Assembly (NCBI GenBank): GCA_017509605.1 | Contig: JAFWPH010000006.1 | Span: 1-64,000 of the forward strand | Direction of reading: 5' to 3' | DNA: 64,000 nucleotides | Source of the DNA: Bacteroidaceae bacterium | Lineage (GTDB): Bacteria > Bacteroidota > Bacteroidia > Bacteroidales > Bacteroidaceae | Position numbers and translations under genes: made by a program | The notes under the pieces: model-generated | Databases searched by the model: none | Seen by the model: the letters and a program-made list of their open reading frames with translations, nothing else | What the model was told of the DNA's origin: nothing | Shown here: positions 8,719-16,305 of the stretch, piece by piece | Layout of the letters: each line of letters starts with the position of its first letter | Numbering within the stretch: the first letter of the stretch is position 1

Positions 8719-9588
8719 TCAGCTACGTTTTTTAAAGAGGCTGAGGAGCGCCTTCACATAATCCTCGTCAGTGCGTATGGACACGCTGTCGATGTTGCTG
8801 TGGGTGAAGATATCCTTGAGATACATCTGATACTTGATCCATGCCTCATGATGCGCCAGTCTGACTCTGCGTGACGATGTATCGACGTATGTCTCCTCGC
8901 CAGTCTCAGCGTCTCGCACCTTCATCAGTCCCACATCCGGCAGTTCAGCCAGTCGTTGGTCGTAGATTTGTACCGCGACCACATCATGTTTGTGATTGGC
9001 GATCTTGAGTTGCTGCTGCATCTCGTGCCTGTCGAAGAAATCACTGAGCAGGAACACGGTGCATCGTTTCTTGATGGCGTTTGTCATGAACTTGACGGCC
9101 TCTCCGATGTTGGTCAGTTGGCTTGTGGGCTGGAAGTCGAGCAGTTCGCGTATGATATAGAGTATATGCTTTCGTCCCTTCTTGGGTGGTATGAATTTCT
9201 CGACCTTGTCGGAGAAGAATATCACCCCGATTTTGTCCTTGTTCTCGATGGCCGAAAACGCGAGTGTAGCCGCCACTTCGGTAGCCATCTGGCGTTTGGT
9301 CTGGCTGATGGTGCCGAAATCGAGGCTTCCGGACACATCGACCATGAGTATGACAGTCAGTTCTCGTTCCTCCTCGAAGACCTTGACATATGGTCGGTTG
9401 AAACGAGCCGTGACGTTCCAGTCGATGTCCCTGACATCGTCTCCGTACTGATATTCCCTGACCTCAGAGAATGCCATACCTCTTCCCTTGAAGGCAGAAT
9501 GATACTCACCCGCGAAGATGTTCTGCGACAATCCTCGGGTTTTGATCTCAATCTTCCTTACCTGTTTTAGTATCTCCGATGTTTCCAC
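8719..9588 (-). CDS. DUF58 domain protein of the MoxR-Bat system
   Basis: A 289-residue cytoplasmic protein of the DUF58 family, which carries a VWA-like fold. The N-terminal half has the typical GRGMAFSEVREYQYGDDVR and DIDWNVTARF motifs, followed by a MIDAS-like MVDVSGSLDFG near 95. Members almost always sit beside moxR and are thought to receive its chaperone-like ATPase activity. The start appears to be GTG at 9588 (METSEILKQVRKIEIKTRG matches the family N-terminus; the next in-frame Met is far downstream). It lies 46 bases after moxR. Confidence 0.88.
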   Translation of the reverse strand: METSEILKQVRKIEIKTRGLSQNIFAGEYHSAFKGRGMAFSEVREYQYGDDVRDIDWNVTARFNRPYVKVFEEERELTVILMVDVSGSLDFGTISQTKRQMATEVAATLAFSAIENKDKIGVIFFSDKVEKFIPPKKGRKHILYIIRELLDFQPTSQLTNIGEAVKFMTNAIKKRCTVFLLSDFFDRHEMQQQLKIANHKHDVVAVQIYDQRLAELPDVGLMKVRDAETGEETYVDTSSRRVRLAHHEAWIKYQMYLKDIFTHSNIDSVSIRTDEDYVKALLSLFKKRS

Positions 9589-9634
9589 TGATTTGAATCT
9601 TTAGTTCTTTCGCCTTTCAGGGGTATTGCTGGTA

Positions 9635-10630
9635 TCAGGGCACCTCTACTTTGTTGAGGATCTTGCTGATGATTTCCTCAGAAGTCACGTTGCTGGCCTC
9701 GGCCTCGTAAGTGAGTCCGATGCGGTGACGCAGCACGTCGTGAGCCATTGCTCTGACGTCTTCTGGTATGACATATCCGCGACGTTTGATGAAAGCGTAT
9801 GCCCTGGCCGCCAAAGCGAGGTTGATGGATGCGCGTGGTGAGCCACCGTATGAGATGAGTCCGTTGAGGTCACCCAGCGCGTATTTCTCCGGATATCGTG
9901 TGGCGAAAACGATGTCAGCGATATACTGTTCTATTTTCTCGTCGAGATAAACCTGTCGCACCACTTCCCTTGCATCAATGATTTCCTGCGTGGTCATCAC
10001 TGGCTTTACGGTAAGGCTTTGTCCTGAGATGTTCTCGCGGATGATTTTCTTCTCCTCGTCCAGTTTAGGATAGTCGATGACCACCTTGAGCATGAAACGG
10101 TCCACTTGTGCTTCGGGCAAAGGATAAGTACCCTCCTGTTCTATAGGGTTCTGTGTGGCGAGCACAAGGAAAGGCTTGGGCAGAGGGAAAGTCTCGGTGC
10201 TGATAGTGACCTGTCGTTCCTGCATAGCTTCGAGCAAAGCGCTCTGCACCTTTGCGGGTGCGCGGTTGATTTCATCAGCCAGCACAAAATTGGCGAAGAC
10301 AGGTCCTTTCTTGGAGATGAATGAACCATCTTTCTGGCTATAAACCATCGTACCGATGACGTCGGCAGGAAGCAGGTCGGGTGTGAACTGTATTCGGCTG
10401 TACTTGGAGTCGATAAGCGATGCCAGTGTCTTGATGGCAAGTGTCTTGGCGAGTCCAGGGACACCTTCGAGCAGGATGTGTCCATCGGACAACAATCCAA
10501 TCAGCAAAGAGTCAATCAAATGTTTCTGTCCCACGATGACCTGGTTCATACCCGTCACGAGGTTGGTCACGAATCCACTCTGACGTTCAATTTTCTCATT
10601 TAATTCACGAATATCAATAGCGTCTGCCAT
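9635..10630 (-). CDS. moxR: MoxR-family AAA+ ATPase
   Basis: A 331-residue soluble AAA+ ATPase of the MoxR family, chaperone-like enzymes that remodel or activate VWA-domain partners. Visible motifs: Walker A GVPGLAKT (about 57-64), Walker B FVLADEINRAPAK, sensor 1 LATQNPIEQEG, arginine finger region LPEAQVDRF, and a C-terminal lid domain ending in the family pattern DVRAMAHDVLRHRI. Full length for the family. It is the first gene of the bat operon, with a promoter about 110 bases upstream and six downstream genes that include three VWA-type proteins, its likely clients. Confidence 0.92.
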   Translation of the reverse strand: MADAIDIRELNEKIERQSGFVTNLVTGMNQVIVGQKHLIDSLLIGLLSDGHILLEGVPGLAKTLAIKTLASLIDSKYSRIQFTPDLLPADVIGTMVYSQKDGSFISKKGPVFANFVLADEINRAPAKVQSALLEAMQERQVTISTETFPLPKPFLVLATQNPIEQEGTYPLPEAQVDRFMLKVVIDYPKLDEEKKIIRENISGQSLTVKPVMTTQEIIDAREVVRQVYLDEKIEQYIADIVFATRYPEKYALGDLNGLISYGGSPRASINLALAARAYAFIKRRGYVIPEDVRAMAHDVLRHRIGLTYEAEASNVTSEEIISKILNKVEVP

Positions 10631-10685
10631 AGTGTATGTTATTTTAATTTAATGGTTTACTCAACTAACTATCATGCCAATAAGT

Positions 10686-10719
10686 CCTCCACATCGAGCT
10701 TAAGGAATCGTGGTGGAGG
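10686..10719 (-). other. Hairpin in the moxR leader
   Basis: An inverted repeat (CCTCCAC at 10686-10692 with GTGGAGG at 10713-10719) would lie in the mRNA leader between the predicted promoter and the moxR start. Function unknown; no riboswitch class is recognised. Confidence 0.35.
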
Positions 10720-10741
10720 GGGCAGGAAATCATATTTCATG

Positions 10742-10749
10742 CAAAGTTA
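10742..10749 (-). promoter_or_regulatory. Probable -7 element of the moxR-bat promoter
   Basis: The minus strand reads TAACTTTG here, an exact match to the TAnnTTTG -7 consensus, inside an AT-rich stretch and about 110 bases before the moxR start. The upstream -33 box is not clear. Confidence 0.55.
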
Positions 10750-10895
10750 CCGATTTATGTTTAACACATGGTCTTAAAATTTCCTAAAAAACCTTGTATC
10801 AGTCCAAATTTAAGAGTATTTAAGACTATTGTGCATGACATACAACTATTCTGCCATTCGAGAATCATCCATCACGAAAGGCCCTTAGTAGTGGT

Positions 10896-10936
10896 AACCG
10901 CGGGAGCATCAAGCTTCGCTTCATGCACCCGCGGTT
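10896..10936. repeat. Dispersed hairpin element, copy 1
   Basis: A 41-base near-perfect hairpin: outer arms AACCGCGGG and CCCGCGGTT are perfectly complementary, inner arms pair with one mismatch, and the loop is TTC. On the minus strand it is preceded by small GTCCCTGAxGGGAC-type palindromes near 10947-10962 and 10982-10997. A diverged copy with the same order of parts occurs at 22851-22915. It lies between the HU-LysM gene end and moxR. There is no following U-run, so it is not a standard terminator. Confidence 0.65.
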
Positions 10937-11003
10937 GTTAAAAGTCGTCCCCTCAGGGACATATGGACATGTTATTGAAAGACGTCCCTTTCAAGGACAT
11001 GGG

Positions 11004-12479
11004 CTATGGCAGTTTGATTTCCGTGCCGATGAAGACGTTGTCTGGGTTGCGGAAATTGTTGTTTCTGATGATGGCGTTGACAGAGTCCTTGGTGCCATAG
11101 AACATGAGTGAGACGTCGGTCAGAGACTGTCCCTTCTGAAGGATGTAGGTGGCAGGTCGTTTCTGCTGTGCAGCGTCTTTAGCGCCATTGTCTGCATCGG
11201 GCTTGGTTTTTGAGGCATCAGCCTCAGACTTGGTGGGATCTGCTGCAGGCGCAGCATCCGAAGCCGTAGCTGCGGATTGTTTGTCATCTGTGCTGGCAGG
11301 TTTTGCCGGCGCTATCTTTTCTTTCTTCTCGACGACTTCCTCAGCATCCTGTCCTACGGGCAGGTCTTTTACTTTTTCTGATGACTCTTTGTAGAAATTG
11401 AAGAAGAAGGCCAGGACACAGAAGGTAATCAAAGAGAGGAACACCCATAAGAATCGGCGTGTGTGATGTGCTTTCAGTTTCTGTATTTTGTTCACACGTC
11501 TGAACAAACGTTTGACATTGTCTGTTGAAGAACGCCCAGTGTCATTATTGTTCTGAGCGTCCTCTGGTTCGGAGGTAGCGGGCGTGGGGTCCTCCTCCGT
11601 ATGCTTGTCCTGGGGTTGTGCCACGTTTGCCACTGTTGTGTCTGTATCGTGGCTCGACTGTGACGAAGTCTGTTTCTCCAAAGTGTCAGTCACAAGGGGT
11701 TCAGAGGAATCATTCTGTGTTTGTTGTCCTTCAGATTCAGGAGAGGTACCGACCAGTTTACCAGTACGGAGGAAGGCCAGTTTGCGGAATGTCTTCCTGT
11801 AGTTGGTTTCCTTCTCCTCAAGGAGGGCCATTGCGTTCTCAAGCTCCGCTTTGGCCTCTTGGTATTCTTTCTCCGCTTCCGCGATGCTCTCTGGTGTGGG
11901 AATCAACAAGTCAATTCCTCCAAAGGCATCCTGGTTGTCTCCAATCATGATTTCCAGTCCTTCTTCCGCATCCTCCTCGTTTTCTTGGAGGTCTGTTGGT
12001 TCTTTGGTCAGATCCTGCATCTCCATGAGTTTGTCGCTTGCGGCCTGAGACATTTGGTCTTGTGCTTCGTCAGCCGATTCGGAGTTGTCGTTATCAATGA
12101 CTTCCATCACGTCAGCATCATCCCCTTCCGGGAGTTCATTCGATTCAGAAGGAACAGGATTGGCTTCAGTTGTGACACCCTTTCCTTTCCCTGTGAATGC
12201 CGGGTCGGGGGTGAACGACACCTTTTTGTATCCCTTGATGATTATTCTCTCACCATTGTTGACGTTAATGCTTTCCCTGTCTTTCACTTCCACTATTTTG
12301 AAGGTGCCCAGTCCTTTCACTTTCACCATTCCGTCGTTGATCAACGCCTCCTGGAGTGTGTTCCAGAACTCCCTCATCACTTTCTCGGCGGTAGCCATTG
12401 GCATGCCCGTTTTTGCGTATATATCGTGTGCGAGGCTCTCTATCAAGCCCCCCATAGAAACTTTTCTGTTTTCCATCAT
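11004..12479 (-). CDS. Membrane-anchored HU-like DNA-binding protein with LysM domain
   Basis: A 491-residue fusion. Residues about 8-98 form an HU/IHF-type domain (KVMREFWNTLQEALIND, then VKVKGLGTFKIVEV and KKVSFTPDPAF). A long acidic, Ser/Thr-rich linker follows, with a coiled-coil segment near 190-235 (AEKEYQEAKAELENAMALL), then a transmembrane helix near 343-365 (FLWVFLSLITFCVLAFFF), a Lys/Ala-rich periplasmic spacer and a C-terminal LysM domain (about 440-491, YILQKGQSLTDVSLMFYG). The predicted topology places HU in the cytoplasm and LysM at the peptidoglycan. It starts 53 bases after a small HU gene. A chromosome-to-envelope tether is inference; DNA binding has to be shown. Confidence 0.8.
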   Translation of the reverse strand: MMENRKVSMGGLIESLAHDIYAKTGMPMATAEKVMREFWNTLQEALINDGMVKVKGLGTFKIVEVKDRESINVNNGERIIIKGYKKVSFTPDPAFTGKGKGVTTEANPVPSESNELPEGDDADVMEVIDNDNSESADEAQDQMSQAASDKLMEMQDLTKEPTDLQENEEDAEEGLEIMIGDNQDAFGGIDLLIPTPESIAEAEKEYQEAKAELENAMALLEEKETNYRKTFRKLAFLRTGKLVGTSPESEGQQTQNDSSEPLVTDTLEKQTSSQSSHDTDTTVANVAQPQDKHTEEDPTPATSEPEDAQNNNDTGRSSTDNVKRLFRRVNKIQKLKAHHTRRFLWVFLSLITFCVLAFFFNFYKESSEKVKDLPVGQDAEEVVEKKEKIAPAKPASTDDKQSAATASDAAPAADPTKSEADASKTKPDADNGAKDAAQQKRPATYILQKGQSLTDVSLMFYGTKDSVNAIIRNNNFRNPDNVFIGTEIKLP

Positions 12480-12532
12480 CCTTACTGATTAGGGGTATTC
12501 TATAAATTGTCTTTGGAAATTCTGAGGTCCGA

Positions 12533-12808
12533 TTAACTGTTACACTTATCCTTATAGGCCGGACTTACATGGAAAGCCAAGTCCTCTCGTTCAGGAACGA
12601 CCGTGGTCTTTTTGGTTTTGGGGTTATACATTCTCCAGCTCTGTTTCTGTTTCAAGGAGAAAGTGCCAAAGGAATAAACCGACAAAGTGTCGCCCTGAGC
12701 CAATGTGTCGTACATACTGGCAAACATCGTGTTAAGCACCGTATCCACATCTGTTGCATCCACTTGGCTCTTGGTGGCCACCTCACTCAATAATTTCTTA
12801 TAATTCAT
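12533..12808 (-). CDS. Small HU/IHF-like DNA-binding protein
   Basis: A 91-residue protein of the bacterial HU family: two N-terminal helices (LLSEVATKSQVDATDVDTVL), then the beta-arm region SVYSFGTFSLKQKQSWRMYN with the GTF turn, ending in a Pro-containing arm and VSPAYKDK. It resembles the HU N-terminal domain of the next gene but lacks any extension. The two are adjacent and co-oriented, so they may form heterodimers; this is inference. The upstream spacer holds a 12-bp tandem repeat. Confidence 0.85.
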   Translation of the reverse strand: MNYKKLLSEVATKSQVDATDVDTVLNTMFASMYDTLAQGDTLSVYSFGTFSLKQKQSWRMYNPKTKKTTVVPEREDLAFHVSPAYKDKCNS

Positions 12809-12837
12809 AAATTTATATCACTAAAGTATTTTGTTAA

Positions 12838-12873
12838 ATGGGAGTTAAAATGGGAGTTAAAATGGGAGTTAAA
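12838..12873. repeat. Three tandem copies of a 12-bp unit
   Basis: ATGGGAGTTAAA is repeated three times without a mismatch, followed by a degenerate fourth copy to about 12884. It sits between rimO and the small HU gene, about 30 bases upstream of the HU start. Confidence 0.8.
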
Positions 12874-12924
12874 GGGGGAGTAAAGCACTTTCGTGCTGGA
12901 CGATACCACTGCAAAAAATAAACA

Positions 12925-14223
12925 TCACACTTTCTCGCCATAGAGATCGAATTCCTCAGCTCCTGTGATTCGCACATTGTAGAAAGCGCCTATGCGTAGT
13001 TTCGCTTGTGCCATGGGTATCAACACCTCGGGATCCACTTCCGGTGAGTCGAACTCGGTGCGTCCCACATAGTAGTCACCTTCCTTCCGGTCGATAATCA
13101 CTCTAAGCGTCTGCCCCACCTTTTGTTCATTCAGTTCCGCGGCGATACGTTGCTGGATGCGCATGATTTGTGAGAGCCTCTGCTGTTTGACCTCCTCAGG
13201 CACCTCGTCCTTGAAATGCCGTTTGGCGTATGTTCCGTCCTCCTCGGAATAGGCGAAAGCTCCCATGCGGTCGAAGCGCGCCCATCGGACAAACTCTTTG
13301 AGTTCTTCAAATTCCGCCTCTCCTTCACCAGGAAATCCCACCATAAGAGTTGTGCGCAGATGAATGCCAGGCACTTCCTCCCTCAGTCGTTGGATGAGTT
13401 GGTAGGTGTCCTCTTTAGTGACGTGACGTCGCATGTTGGTCAGTACCTTGGTGCTGATATGCTGTAAAGCGATGTCGAGGTATCGGCAAACGTTCTTTCG
13501 CTCACGCATGACCTTGAGCAATTCGAATGGGAAGGCATGTGGATAGGCATAATGCAATCGTATCCACTTCACACCCTTCACATCGGAGATTCTCTCCACG
13601 AGTTCGGCTATGGCTCGTCGGTGGTAAAGGTCGAGGCCGTAGTAGGTCAGCTCCTGCGCTATGATTTGGAACTCCTTCACGCCCTGCCCAACGAGATACT
13701 CCACTTCAGCCACTATCTCCTCCATAGGTCTTGAGACGTGTTTACCAGTGATGATGGGTATGGCACAGTAGGCGCATTTCCGGTCGCATCCCTCAGCAAT
13801 CTTCACGTATGCGTAGTGATGTGGTGTGGTAAGGTGTCTTTCGAACGAGAGATTGCGGTCAGTAGCCACTCCGAGGTCGGCAATCAGTTCATTCCAGTTG
13901 AACTTGCCGTAGAACTTGTCCACCTGTGGTATTTCCTTGTTCAGTTCCTTGAAATAGCGTTCGGAGAGACAACCCATGACGAAGAGTTTTTTCAGTCGTC
14001 CTTCTTCCTTGGCCTGGCAGAACTCAAGGATGGTGTTGATTGATTCCTCCTTGGCGTCTCCGATGAATCCACAAGTGTTGATGACCGCTATCTCCCCCCG
14101 AGGGTTCTCCGTGTCGTGGGTCACGCGGTAGCCCGCCATCTCCAGCTGGTGCATCAGTCGTTCTGAATCGACCAGATTCTTGGAGCACCCCAGGGTGATG
14201 ATGTCTATGGTGTTCTTTTGCAT
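12925..14223 (-). CDS. rimO: Ribosomal protein uS12 methylthiotransferase RimO
   Basis: A 432-residue radical-SAM methylthiotransferase that adds a methylthio group to an aspartate of ribosomal protein uS12. The UPF0004 domain has its three cluster cysteines (TLGCSKNLVDSE, INTCGFIGDAKEE, VMGCLSERY). The radical SAM domain has the CxxxCxxC motif in GCDRKCAYCAIP near 140, and a C-terminal TRAM domain follows (about 365-432). The LGCSKNLVDSE opening is characteristic of RimO rather than MiaB or MtaB. It begins 14 bases after ftsY and is co-oriented with it. Confidence 0.95.
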   Translation of the reverse strand: MQKNTIDIITLGCSKNLVDSERLMHQLEMAGYRVTHDTENPRGEIAVINTCGFIGDAKEESINTILEFCQAKEEGRLKKLFVMGCLSERYFKELNKEIPQVDKFYGKFNWNELIADLGVATDRNLSFERHLTTPHHYAYVKIAEGCDRKCAYCAIPIITGKHVSRPMEEIVAEVEYLVGQGVKEFQIIAQELTYYGLDLYHRRAIAELVERISDVKGVKWIRLHYAYPHAFPFELLKVMRERKNVCRYLDIALQHISTKVLTNMRRHVTKEDTYQLIQRLREEVPGIHLRTTLMVGFPGEGEAEFEELKEFVRWARFDRMGAFAYSEEDGTYAKRHFKDEVPEEVKQQRLSQIMRIQQRIAAELNEQKVGQTLRVIIDRKEGDYYVGRTEFDSPEVDPEVLIPMAQAKLRIGAFYNVRITGAEEFDLYGEKV

Positions 14224-14237
14224 GTATTGGCTTGTGG

Positions 14238-15194
14238 TTACTCTTTTCCGAAGAGCGACTTGACGAACTCCATCTTATTGAAGGCCTGCAGGTCGTCCAT
14301 GCCCTCGCCAAGTCCTATATATTTGACGGGTATCTGGAACTGGTGTGAGATGCCGATGACCACACCGCCCTTGGCGGTGCCATCGAGTTTGGTGACCGCG
14401 AGAGATGTCACCTCTGTAGCCTTGGTGAACTGCTTGGCCTGTTCGAAGGCATTCTGTCCGGTAGATCCGTCGAGGACGAGCAGCACCTCGTTTGGTGCGT
14501 CGGGTACAACTTTCTTGAGCACGTTCTTGATTTTGGTCAGCTCATTCATCAGTCCGACCCTGTTATGAAGGCGTCCTGCGGTGTCGATCAGCACCACGTC
14601 CACATTGTTCTTCACAGCAGAAGACAAAGTGTCGAAAGCCACGGATGCGGGGTCGGCTCCCATCTTCTGTTTGATGACAGGGACGCCCACTCTTTCTCCC
14701 CAGATACAGAGTTGCTCCACCGCTGCGGCCCTGAAGGTGTCGGCCGCTCCGAGGCAAACGCTGAGTCCTTGTTGTTTGAAGAGGTGTGCCAGTTTGCCGA
14801 TGGTTGTGGTCTTCCCCACCCCGTTGACACCTACGACGAGTACGACGAAAGGTTTTTTCGCGGATTGCACATCGAAGCCATCCACCTGGCTGTTGTCGTT
14901 ATCGACAAGCAGCGATGACATCTCCTCGTAAAGTATGTTGTTGAGTTCGTCGGTGCTGACATACTTGTCGCGAGCCACGCGTTTCTGGAGTCTGTCGATG
15001 ATCTCGAGTGTGGTGTCCACGCCGACATCGGAAGAGACGAGCACCTCCTCAAGATTGTCGAGCACTTCATCATCGACTTTCGACTTCCCTGCAATGGCGC
15101 GGGCAATTTTCCCAAAAACAGTCTCTTTGGTTTTCGACAGTCCGTTGTCGAGCGTTTCTTTGTTCTTCTTTTTAAAGATATCGAATATTCCCAT
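14238..15194 (-). CDS. ftsY: Signal recognition particle receptor FtsY
   Basis: A 318-residue SRP GTPase that docks ribosome-SRP complexes at the inner membrane. N domain about 20-100; G domain with P-loop GVNGVGKTTTIGKLA, G3 IDTAGR, G4 TKLDGTAKGG, and the closing IGLGEGMDDLQAF. The start is set at ATG 15194 (MGIFDIFKKKNKE, the usual Bacteroidota N-terminus) rather than an upstream in-frame Met at 15227. The long acidic A domain of enterobacterial FtsY is absent, as is normal in this phylum. It follows the ribosomal protein genes after a terminator at 15359-15391. Confidence 0.95.
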   Translation of the reverse strand: MGIFDIFKKKNKETLDNGLSKTKETVFGKIARAIAGKSKVDDEVLDNLEEVLVSSDVGVDTTLEIIDRLQKRVARDKYVSTDELNNILYEEMSSLLVDNDNSQVDGFDVQSAKKPFVVLVVGVNGVGKTTTIGKLAHLFKQQGLSVCLGAADTFRAAAVEQLCIWGERVGVPVIKQKMGADPASVAFDTLSSAVKNNVDVVLIDTAGRLHNRVGLMNELTKIKNVLKKVVPDAPNEVLLVLDGSTGQNAFEQAKQFTKATEVTSLAVTKLDGTAKGGVVIGISHQFQIPVKYIGLGEGMDDLQAFNKMEFVKSLFGKE

Positions 15195-15358
15195 AATGAA
15201 AATGTAGTTGTCTATAAGTACATGCAAAATTAAATAAAAAAATCCACAAACCCATCAAATCATCCAAAAACTTTACAGCAACCACACTGGCGGTAACCGC
15301 AGTGGTGTAATTGTTGGAAGGACAATGGGTCAGGCATATATTATCGCAGTCAGCAATG

Positions 15359-15391
15359 AAAAAACCTCCCCGAAATCGAATCGGAGAGGTT
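15359..15391 (-). terminator. Intrinsic terminator of the rpmB-rpmG-DUF4295 operon
   Basis: On the minus strand an 11-bp stem (complement of 15381-15391 with 15363-15373, one mismatch) is followed by a run of six U. It lies 30 bases after the DUF4295 stop. Confidence 0.85.
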
Positions 15392-15420
15392 ATACCATTA
15401 AGGGATAGTCCAAGGCGTGG

Positions 15421-15573
15421 TTATTTCTTAAGATAATCCTTAACGCTCTCAGATGGAACCATTTTCTCTTCAAAAGCATAAGCGCCGGTCTTGGGCGACT
15501 TGTACATTCTGATAACCTTGCTGAACGAACGACCGTCCTTGTTCTGGAGGGTTGCGACTGTTTTCTTTGCCAT
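15421..15573 (-). CDS. DUF4295 small basic protein, probable ribosomal protein of Bacteroidia
   Basis: A 50-residue basic protein, MAKKTVATLQNKDGRSFSKV at the N-terminus and SESVKDYLKK at the C-terminus. It is the DUF4295 family, restricted to Bacteroidota and almost always encoded directly after rpmB and rpmG, as here (12 bases after rpmG). To my recollection the Flavobacterium johnsoniae ribosome structure revealed this type of protein as a large-subunit component named bL38; I could not check that. ATG start at 15573, TAA at 15421-15423. Its size makes it easy to miss in automatic gene calls. Confidence 0.88.
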   Translation of the reverse strand: MAKKTVATLQNKDGRSFSKVIRMYKSPKTGAYAFEEKMVPSESVKDYLKK

Positions 15574-15585
15574 AGACTGCGAATA

Positions 15586-15774
15586 TTATTTGATTTCCTT
15601 ATGAACAGTGTATTTCTTAAGGATGGGGTTATACTTCTTGAGCTCGAGGCGCTCGGGATGATTCTTGCGGTTCTTAGTAGTGATGTAGCGTGATGTTCCA
15701 GGCAGACCGCTTTCCTTCATTTCTGTGCATTCGAGGATAACCTGTACTCTGTTGCCTTTAGCTTTCTTTGCCAT
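15586..15774 (-). CDS. rpmG: 50S ribosomal protein bL33
   Basis: A 62-residue protein matching bL33: [18 protein letters not shown], then [20 protein letters not shown] and a basic C-terminus ending YTVHKEIK. It has a single Cys and so is the zinc-free type. It lies between rpmB (19-base gap) and the DUF4295 gene. Confidence 0.96.
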   Translation of the reverse strand: MAKKAKGNRVQVILECTEMKESGLPGTSRYITTKNRKNHPERLELKKYNPILKKYTVHKEIK

Positions 15775-15793
15775 ATTCTTGTTCTCCTATTAA

Positions 15794-16054
15794 TTACGCG
15801 ATTACTTGAACATCCTTCCACTGCATGAAACCCTTATCGACGGCTCTTTTGAGGGCTGCATCGAGACCAATCTTGTTGATGAGACGGAGACCTGCACCAC
15901 TGACATTCAAAACAATCCAACAATCTTCTTCTACGTAGTAGAATTTCTTAGTGAAGAGGTTCACATTGAAGCGTCTCTTCGTTCTGCGCAGTGAGTGGGA
16001 AACATTGTTACCTACCACTGACTTAATACCTGTAATCTGACAAACTCGTGACAT
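15794..16054 (-). CDS. rpmB: 50S ribosomal protein bL28
   Basis: An 86-residue ribosomal protein: start [20 protein letters not shown], then [20 protein letters not shown] and the C-terminal helix. ATG 16054 is chosen over an in-frame Met 69 bases upstream because it matches the universal bL28 N-terminus and leaves a leader of about 70 bases from the promoter at 16132-16163. First gene of rpmB-rpmG-DUF4295. Confidence 0.96.
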   Translation of the reverse strand: MSRVCQITGIKSVVGNNVSHSLRRTKRRFNVNLFTKKFYYVEEDCWIVLNVSGAGLRLINKIGLDAALKRAVDKGFMQWKDVQVIA

Positions 16055-16131
16055 ATACTTTTTACGTTTATTATTATCTGTTTTTATCCTTGTCGGGGAA
16101 CTTTCAGTTTGGTCAGTACCCAAACAGCGTG

Positions 16132-16163
16132 CAAATTTAGCCTTTTTTCTTCAACTGGCAAAA
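16132..16163 (-). promoter_or_regulatory. Promoter of the rpmB-rpmG-DUF4295 operon
   Basis: The minus strand has TTTTG (complement of 16159-16163), a 19-base spacer, then TAAATTTG (complement of 16132-16139). This is an excellent fit to the Bacteroidota housekeeping promoter. Confidence 0.75.
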
Positions 16164-16305
16164 TTTTCTTTATTATTTTTTGATTATGGTGCAAAAAAAG
16201 GGAACAAGTTGGTGTAAAATGCAGTCAAGCGTACGTTATTTCCATAAGTCACAACAGATTCGTGAATGATCTGGACACACTGGATGGTAATACATAGGAT
16301 GCCAA

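Noticed and set aside
12838-12884. Possible CRISPR array
   Set aside because: Units are 12 bases, contiguous and without spacers; no cas genes in the window.
15282-15310. Third copy of the dispersed hairpin element
   Set aside because: Contains a CGGTAACCGC-type hairpin but lacks the GCGAAGCT core and the GTCCC palindrome.
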